A stretch of 64,000 bases of DNA, taken from assembly GCA_965219165.1 (NCBI GenBank), contig CBDCMW010000002.1, positions 124,001 through 188,000 of the forward strand, in the 5' to 3' direction. The notes under the pieces were generated by a model. The model searched no databases. It was not told where the DNA came from and saw only the letters and a program-made list of their open reading frames with translations. Positions 59,263-64,000 of the stretch are shown one piece after another. The position numbers were made by a program, and so were the translations under genes. Source of the DNA: Aldehydirespirator sp965219165. GTDB taxonomy: Bacteria > Actinomycetota > Acidimicrobiia > Acidimicrobiales > Aldehydirespiratoraceae. How positions within the stretch are numbered: position 1 is the first letter of the stretch; every line of letters begins with the position of its first letter.

Positions 59263-60224
59263 TCAGTCATGTGCCCAACCCCGACGTCGAGGTGGCGGTG
59301 GGGCTCGCCCGGGCAGCCGAGGGGGCGGGGGCGGAGTGGATCGGCGTCGCCGACGCCTTCTGGTGGCGCGATGTGTGGCTGCTGCTCGGCGAGGTCGCCT
59401 CGGCGACAGAGCGGATCGAGCTCGGACCGGCCATGACCAACCCGTACCTGCGTCATCGGTTCCACACGGCCTCCGCGCTGGCCACGTTGCAGGAGATGGC
59501 CCAAGGTCGCGTGTTCTGCGGGATCGCGGCCGGCGGATCGGAGGTCACCGCCGCGGCCGGGATCTCCCGGCGCGACGCGGCAGCGATGGTCACGGAGCTC
59601 GTCACCCTCCTTCGCGAGGTCGCCGCCGGCGGGACACTCGACGCGGCGTCCGGCCGCGGTCTCGACGTCGACCTCGATCCCGTCCCGATCCTGATGGCGG
59701 GGCGGGGCGACCGGATGCTGCGCACGGCGGGTGCGATGGCCGACCGGGTCCTGCTATGGGCGATCCCGGCGTCGGATCTTGAGCGCTCCGCGTCGATCGT
59801 CCACGACGGCGCCGCCCACCGGCCCCGGTCGCCGGAGCTGATCTGGGCCCCGCTCGTCCGCCATGGCGACGCCCCGCAGGCGTCGATCCTGCACGTCGCC
59901 GTCTACGCGTCGCTCAACACCGTTGCTGCGGTGCGGCAGGGGTGGGGGCTCGACGCCACTCGGGTCGAGGCCGTCCGCAAGGAGCTCGTACGGGGCGACG
60001 TGTCAGCCGCCGCAGCCCTCGTCCCGCCCGCCGCGCTCGACGATCTGGTCTTCGAGGATCTCGACCCGGCACCGATCGCCGCCATCGCCCGCAGGCTCGG
60101 CGTGTCGTCGTTGGCGGTGCCCGGGTTCGACCCCACAACGGTCGGCGATCACATCGGCTGGGCCGCCTCAGTAGAGGCCCTGCTATACGAGGACATAGAG
60201 ACCGCCACCTACAGCCACCTGTAG
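59250..60224 (+). CDS. LLM-class (F420-type) oxidoreductase 3
   Basis: A 324-residue paralogue of the preceding enzyme. VGVISHVPNPDVEVAVGLAR, EWIGVADAFWWRDVWLLLGE, LGPAMTNPYLRHRFHTASAL and GRVFCGIAAGGSEVTAAAG correspond one to one, and PILMAGRGDRMLRTAGAMAD is the phosphate-binding strand. ATG at 59250 follows GGAGGTGA at 59239-59246. The pair probably act in one pathway, possibly on related substrates or as a heteromer; the reaction is unknown. Confidence 0.87.
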   Translation: MVGVISHVPNPDVEVAVGLARAAEGAGAEWIGVADAFWWRDVWLLLGEVASATERIELGPAMTNPYLRHRFHTASALATLQEMAQGRVFCGIAAGGSEVTAAAGISRRDAAAMVTELVTLLREVAAGGTLDAASGRGLDVDLDPVPILMAGRGDRMLRTAGAMADRVLLWAIPASDLERSASIVHDGAAHRPRSPELIWAPLVRHGDAPQASILHVAVYASLNTVAAVRQGWGLDATRVEAVRKELVRGDVSAAAALVPPAALDDLVFEDLDPAPIAAIARRLGVSSLAVPGFDPTTVGDHIGWAASVEALLYEDIETATYSHL

Positions 60225-60634
60225 AGCAGGCGGCTTCAGCGCGCCGGAGTCGAACTCTCAGCGAAGGAGACGGTTGATGGCCTCGATGGTGGCGACGGCG
60301 GTGCCGGTCGGGGTGAGGTTGTCGTTGAGGCGGTCGATGGCGGCTCGCCGTCGCCTGAGTCTAACGTCGGCGACTTGGCGCCTCAGGATCAGCCGAGGCT
60401 CTTGTGGATGTCCTTCATCAACAACACCAGATGCAGGTCATCGCTCGGTGAGAATTCGAACTCGGGGATCAGATGGAGATAGAAGTCCCGAGCCTGGGGC
60501 GTCTCGGTGTGAACCAGCAGACCTCGACAGCCGATGCGGGCGCGCTACATCGCCGAGTTGGAGCGAGCCACTCTCGGGCCGTGGGTGGCGGCGGGGCCGG
60601 CAGGCGTGGCAGCGGTCTTGCGTCCAGCTGGCGT
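60225..60634. other. Gene-poor stretch with two minus-strand relics
   Basis: Apart from the GNAT fragment at 60389-60550, a minus-strand frame ending at 60258 reads RRRAAIDRLNDNLTPTGTAV then ATIEAINRLLR before its stop. It looks like a genuine but unrecognised C-terminal tail of about 40 residues. Neither piece has a start. The remainder (60551-60634) shows no motif beyond a possible promoter for the methyltransferase gene. Confidence 0.4.
60389..60550 (-). pseudogene. GNAT acetyltransferase (TacT-like toxin), C-terminal fragment
   Basis: The minus strand reads IGCRGLLVHTETPQARDFYL, then HLIPEFEFSPSDDLHLVLLM and KDIHKSLG before the stop. It matches the end of GNAT-type toxins, where G-x-R-x-LLVHA, AR-x-FY and F-x-SP-x-D-x-LHL recur. 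An in-frame stop precedes it and the acetyl-CoA-binding part is missing, so it is a relic. Its DUF1778-type antitoxin is not seen. Confidence 0.55.
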
Positions 60635-61486
60635 ATGGTTCGGCATGGCGTGAAGGAGTCGGTGCAAGAGAGCTTCGTTGATCCCGAGCCTCTGTATGAA
60701 ACCGGCGTGGATCTCGGGACTCGGGTCGGGGTGTTCGGGCAGCACCTCCGGCTCGATCCGGCCTCCGTCTCTCGCTTGCAAGAAGTCTCCGAGGCCCTGG
60801 CAACCCGCGCTCCGATCCTTGACGTCGGCTGCGGGGTGGGCGAGCCCCTGCTACCTGTAGGTCCGACTGTCTTCGACGACGGCAGCGTCATTGGGGGCGA
60901 CCTGTCATTGAGCCAGCTCCGATCGATCGTCGAGCGCAGCGGGCCCGCCAGCCCAGTGAGGGTCGCCCGCTTCGACGCGGCGCGGCTGCCCATCAGGAGC
61001 CGCTCGGTCGCAGTGGTCCTCGTCCGTCACATGCTGTACCACGTCCCCGACCCTCGGATCGCCGCCGCCGAGGCCGCTCGCGTCCTCGAAGCCGACGGGA
61101 TGCTCGTCGCGACCACCAACAGCTCCCGCAGTCGGCCCGAACTGCAGGACACGCACCGCGAGGCCGTGCGCCTCCTCGAAGGCACCGACGTGCCCCGGAT
61201 GTCGCGCAACTTCGACGCCGAGACCGGCGCCACCAAGCTGGCCCACAGCTTCACCGCCGTCCGAACGGTGCCGTGGTCGGGCGTGCTCGACTTCCCCGAC
61301 CTCGAAGCCGTGCTCTCCTACTACCGCAGCACCGCCTACTTCCGCATGGCCTTCGACGACGCAGACCGCCGCCAACGTCTCGCCGAGGAGGTCACGAACC
61401 GCCTCCTGGCCCGCTGTAGCCCCAACCGCCCGGCGCTCACGGTCGCTGGCGCTGTCTTCGTCTGCACCGGCCCCCGCCACTCCTAG
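60635..61486 (+). CDS. Class I SAM-dependent methyltransferase
   Basis: A methyltransferase of about 283 residues. PILDVGCGVGEPLLP is the SAM-binding glycine loop, SVIGGDLSLSQLRSI the second acidic strand, FDAARLPIRSRSVAVVLVRH the motif II region and AAEAARVLEADGMLVATTN the post-loop strand. The target is unknown (small molecule is most likely for this subclass). The start is uncertain: ATG 60635 or in-frame GTG codons at 60650 and 60662. Confidence 0.82.
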   Translation: MVRHGVKESVQESFVDPEPLYETGVDLGTRVGVFGQHLRLDPASVSRLQEVSEALATRAPILDVGCGVGEPLLPVGPTVFDDGSVIGGDLSLSQLRSIVERSGPASPVRVARFDAARLPIRSRSVAVVLVRHMLYHVPDPRIAAAEAARVLEADGMLVATTNSSRSRPELQDTHREAVRLLEGTDVPRMSRNFDAETGATKLAHSFTAVRTVPWSGVLDFPDLEAVLSYYRSTAYFRMAFDDADRRQRLAEEVTNRLLARCSPNRPALTVAGAVFVCTGPRHS

Positions 61487-61590
61487 GCCGCACGCCGACG
61501 TCCCAACCTTGTGCTTCAATCGATCTGATATACGCGACCGCCCGTCCGACACACACGTCGCCTGAGCCTGGCGTCGGCAACTAGCGCCCG

Positions 61591-62268
61591 CTACGTAGAG
61601 GCGGTACGCCCGTGGCCCTCTGCAAACCTGGCCCCGGCTTCATAGAGGATCCGCTGGCTGCGCTCGTCCAGACCGACCGACACGGCGGCCGCCCGGTCCC
61701 GGCCTGCTGCGCTCATCTTGGCCAGGGTCTTGGCCACAATGCCGGCCACCTTGGCGTCGTCGTCGAGCCGGTCGACCACCGGGCGCAGCTCCGTCTCCAG
61801 GAACGTCAGGCTCACCGCGTCCTCGAAGGTCTGCACCTCCGGGTCGGAACCCAGCCCCTGCTTGGCCACGATCTGCGCGGCCCTGGCCGACACCGAGCCG
61901 TCCACGCCGGCGCCGTCGAGGATGTGGGTCAGGTCCCGGACGTGGCGCTCCCGCTGCGCCCTCCGCCACCGCAGGTAGCCGGCCCGACCCTCCGGATAGT
62001 CCGAGCGGGGCAGCGCCCAGCGGCGCAGATGGTGGGCCCGAGCCGCCAGCCTCAATGCATCCGACGCCTCCGGATCGAGCCGGACCACCCACTCCTCGGC
62101 CCTGCGACCCTGGGCCAGAGCCAGCGGCACCCCGTCGTGGCTTCGGGGATCGGTGGCGTTGGCTGCGTCGATCGCGGCCCGGGACTCGGCCATGCCGCGG
62201 CCGTCAGAGCCTCCCACGCCGTTGCCGGAACCGTTCACCGCATTCGCCCCCTCATCGCACCCGGCCAT
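61591..62268 (-). CDS. DUF4202-domain protein
   Basis: A 225-residue protein. A Gly/Asn-rich start is followed by SRAAIDAANATDPRSHDGVP, LALAQGRRAEEWVVRLDPEA, LAARAHHLRRWALPRSDYPE and GRAGYLRWRRAQRERHVRDL, then LGSDPEVQTFEDAVSLTFLE. This is the DUF4202 pattern, with conserved His, Arg and Asp residues suggestive of an HD-like hydrolase fold. Function unknown. The variable first 25 residues may not be translated. Confidence 0.82.
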   Translation of the reverse strand: MAGCDEGANAVNGSGNGVGGSDGRGMAESRAAIDAANATDPRSHDGVPLALAQGRRAEEWVVRLDPEASDALRLAARAHHLRRWALPRSDYPEGRAGYLRWRRAQRERHVRDLTHILDGAGVDGSVSARAAQIVAKQGLGSDPEVQTFEDAVSLTFLETELRPVVDRLDDDAKVAGIVAKTLAKMSAAGRDRAAAVSVGLDERSQRILYEAGARFAEGHGRTAST

Positions 62269-62440
62269 CTGGGACCCGCCCCATCACCGCACTCGCCCAT
62301 CTCGGACTCGCCTCCCAACGCACCCGCACTCAGCCTGAATCCACCGGCGGGTCTGTGGTCTCTCACCAAATCTGCACGGATTGTGCTCGCATACGATGCG
62401 TTTCTCTACAGATTTCGGGACACCAAAGACAGCACGCCGC

Positions 62441-63748
62441 TCACAGGTTGGCGATCTCGTGCTCCAGGCGGGCCGCGATGCGGGCCCGGGCCGCCTCGAT
62501 CCGGGTCGGCAGGTGCATCGACGGGTACAGACCGTCAGCGGGCTTGTAGCCCTTGAGCACCTGCTTGGCGATGGTGTCCTTGTGCACCTCGGTGGGGCCG
62601 TCGGCTATGCCCATGATCGGCCCCGACATCCACATGTGGGCCAGCGGCATCTGGTTGGACACCCCCAGCGACCCGTGGGCGTGCATGGCCCGGTACACCA
62701 CGTCGATCAGCACCTTGGGCGTGGCCACCTTCACCCCGGCGATGTGCTGGCGGATCTTGGCGTAGTCGCCCACGGTGTCGATCAGCCAGGCGCAGTGCAG
62801 CACCTGGAGGCGGAACTGCTGGATCTGCACCCACGAGTCTGCGATCCAGTGCTGGATCGCCTGTTTCTCGGCGATCAGCGAGCCCTTCGTCACCCGCGAC
62901 AGCACCCGCTCGCACATCATGTCCAGCGCCCGCTGGGCCGTCCCCACCGACCGCATGGCGTGATGCACCCGGCCCCCGCCCAAGCGGGTCTGGGCGATAT
63001 TGAACCCCGAGCCCTGCTCGCCCAGCAGGTTCTCGACCGGCACCCGCACATCGTTGAACCGCAGGTGGGGATGGTCGCCCTCCCCCAGCGGCTCCGAGCC
63101 CAGGCCCACATCCCGCACCACCTCGAGGCCCTCCGCGTCCGACGGCACCAGGATCATCGACGAGCCCCGGTACACCGGCACGTCGGAGTCGGTGACCACC
63201 ATCACGATCAGGAACGTCGAATAGCGGAAGTTGGAGGCGAACCACTTCTCGCCGGTGATCACCCACTCGTCGCCGTCTCGCACCGCCCGGCACGTGAAGC
63301 AGCTCGGATCGGACCCGCCCTGGGGCTCGGTCATCGAGTAGGTGGACGAGATCTTGCCGTCCAGCAGCGGCCGCAGGTAGCGCTCGCGCTGCTCGTCGGT
63401 GCCGTAGTGGGCGAGGATCTCGGCGTTGCCCGAGTCGGGAGCCTGGCATCCGAACACGACCTGGCCCCACAGCGAGCGGCCCAGGATCTCGTTCATCAGG
63501 GCCAGCTTCACCTGCCCGTATCCGAGCCCGCCCAGCTCCGGCCCGAGGTGGCAGGCCCACAGGCCTTGGTCCTGCACCTGCTGTTGCAGCGGGCGCACCA
63601 GGGCGTTGGCGGTGGCATCGGTGCGGTCGAAGGGGCTGACCGTGTCACGGAAGTAGAGGTCGAGCGGCTCGATCTCCTCGATGACGAACCGGTCCATCCA
63701 GTCGAGCTTCGCCTGGAACTCCGGCTCGACCGAGAAATCAATGGCCAT
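62441..63748 (-). CDS. Acyl-CoA dehydrogenase (ACAD11-like)
   Basis: A 435-residue flavoprotein. STYSMTEPQGGSDPSCFTCR, EWVITGEKWFASNFRYSTFL, LGGGRVHHAMRSVGTAQRAL and SNQMPLAHMWMSGPIMGIAD with GPTEVHKDTIAKQVLKGY are the conserved blocks; they cover substrate binding, FAD contact and the C-terminal helix bundle. This arrangement is closest to the ACAD10/11-like and long-chain branches. Start ATG at 63748, where family similarity begins; the longer frame upstream is unrelated. Substrate unknown, consistent with the lipid-degradation theme at the other end of the window. Confidence 0.92.
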   Translation of the reverse strand: MAIDFSVEPEFQAKLDWMDRFVIEEIEPLDLYFRDTVSPFDRTDATANALVRPLQQQVQDQGLWACHLGPELGGLGYGQVKLALMNEILGRSLWGQVVFGCQAPDSGNAEILAHYGTDEQRERYLRPLLDGKISSTYSMTEPQGGSDPSCFTCRAVRDGDEWVITGEKWFASNFRYSTFLIVMVVTDSDVPVYRGSSMILVPSDAEGLEVVRDVGLGSEPLGEGDHPHLRFNDVRVPVENLLGEQGSGFNIAQTRLGGGRVHHAMRSVGTAQRALDMMCERVLSRVTKGSLIAEKQAIQHWIADSWVQIQQFRLQVLHCAWLIDTVGDYAKIRQHIAGVKVATPKVLIDVVYRAMHAHGSLGVSNQMPLAHMWMSGPIMGIADGPTEVHKDTIAKQVLKGYKPADGLYPSMHLPTRIEAARARIAARLEHEIANL

Positions 63749-63805
63749 CGCTGCCACGGTACGCGGTGGCCGACCGGGTACCGCGCCCGGGCCAGGTCCC
63801 GGACC

Positions 63806-63856
63806 CGAAATCGACGTAGTTGTGCACACCAGAGGGGGCGGACTACGTCAATTTCG
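63806..63856. terminator. Long inverted repeat between two minus-strand genes
   Basis: CGAAATCGACGTAGT (63806-63820) and ACTACGTCAATTTCG (63842-63856) pair with one mismatch around a 21-base loop. It lies 17 bases past the stop of the upstream gene and 58 bases before the acyl-CoA dehydrogenase start. A terminator is likely; an operator for the dehydrogenase is the alternative. Confidence 0.55.
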
Positions 63857-63873
63857 CTAACTCGTGCCGGGCG

Positions 63874-64000
63874 CTACAACGTGGTGGTGCGCGCCAGCTC
63901 GGCGGCGGCTCGGGCCATGTCGAGCACCACCGGGCCGAACGCCTCCATCTTGGGGTTGTCGGCGCCGCCGGCCACGTACCGTGCGTAGCCGCCCTCCAGC
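63874..64000 (-). CDS. C-terminal end of an unrecognised gene (runs off the window)
   Basis: The last 41 codons read LEGGYARYVAGGADNPKMEA, then FGPVVLDMARAAAELARTTT and a final leucine before TAG at 63874. The sequence is coding-like (codon-position GC bias, helix-forming end) and lies directly upstream of the acyl-CoA dehydrogenase on the same strand. Too little is visible to name a family. Confidence 0.6.
   Translation of the reverse strand, partial: LEGGYARYVAGGADNPKMEAFGPVVLDMARAAAELARTTTL

Noticed and set aside
62535..63560. Minus-strand frame of 341 codons inside the acyl-CoA dehydrogenase
   Set aside because: Shifted reading of the same gene; the in-frame protein has all family motifs.

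Overview
The window is a high-GC chromosomal segment from an actinobacterium, most likely of class Acidimicrobiia. This placement is an inference. It rests on a mycothiol-type ligase (mshC), three LLM-class (probably F420-dependent) oxidoreductases, several acyl-CoA metabolism genes, secreted SLH proteins with a Cys-Pro-Gly signature, a YVTN lipoprotein, and frequent GTG starts with GGAGG-type ribosome binding sites. No rRNA or CRISPR array was seen. One tRNA gene, tRNA-Arg(CCT), is present.

Region 1 (1-29,250) is mostly housekeeping. It runs through lipid genes (acyl-CoA dehydrogenase, SDR, metallo-beta-lactamase fold hydrolase, cyclophilin, 3-hydroxyacyl-CoA dehydrogenase) and a HAD phosphatase. 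An envelope cluster follows: a broken SLH-RCC1 protein, a DacB-LRR-SLH fusion and a YVTN lipoprotein. Next come a UvrD-like helicase and a 1752-residue exonuclease-DinG-RecQ fusion, an orphan CoxL-like molybdoenzyme, a compact restriction-modification pair lodged exactly at the cysS/coxL junction, mshC-cysS, a Fic protein and an Old Yellow Enzyme family oxidoreductase. The tRNA-Arg gene closes the region.

Region 2 (about 29,300-56,000) is accessory DNA and largely a graveyard of defence and mobile genes. It holds a second Fic protein behind a 4 x 41 bp tandem repeat, two DUF262 (GmrSD-like) remnants, the C-terminal part of a giant STAND-like protein, two pieces of a KAP NTPase separated by an IS and an apparent inversion, a DUF4041/T5orf172 protein with a DUF2510 partner, a three-gene ribbon-helix-helix/zinc islet between direct repeats, and a RelE-type toxin-antitoxin pair with a duplicated toxin start. 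It also holds several truncated insertion sequences, one nested in another. Intact genes survive among them: a KhtT-KhtU-like K+/H+ antiporter operon, a multi-pass transporter, an NAD(P)-binding protein and hemolysin III.

Region 3 (about 55,900-64,000) returns to metabolism: a TetR regulator, three LLM oxidoreductases with an AhpD-like protein, a methyltransferase, a DUF4202 protein, and a second acyl-CoA dehydrogenase followed upstream by the tail of another gene.

The strongest leads are the helicase fusion, the R-M islet with diverged flanking copies of the cysS-coxL junction, the pair of covarying hairpins in convergent gaps, the repeat array before the second Fic gene, and the broken and inverted KAP locus. 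All functional calls come from reading motifs by eye; no database search was run.
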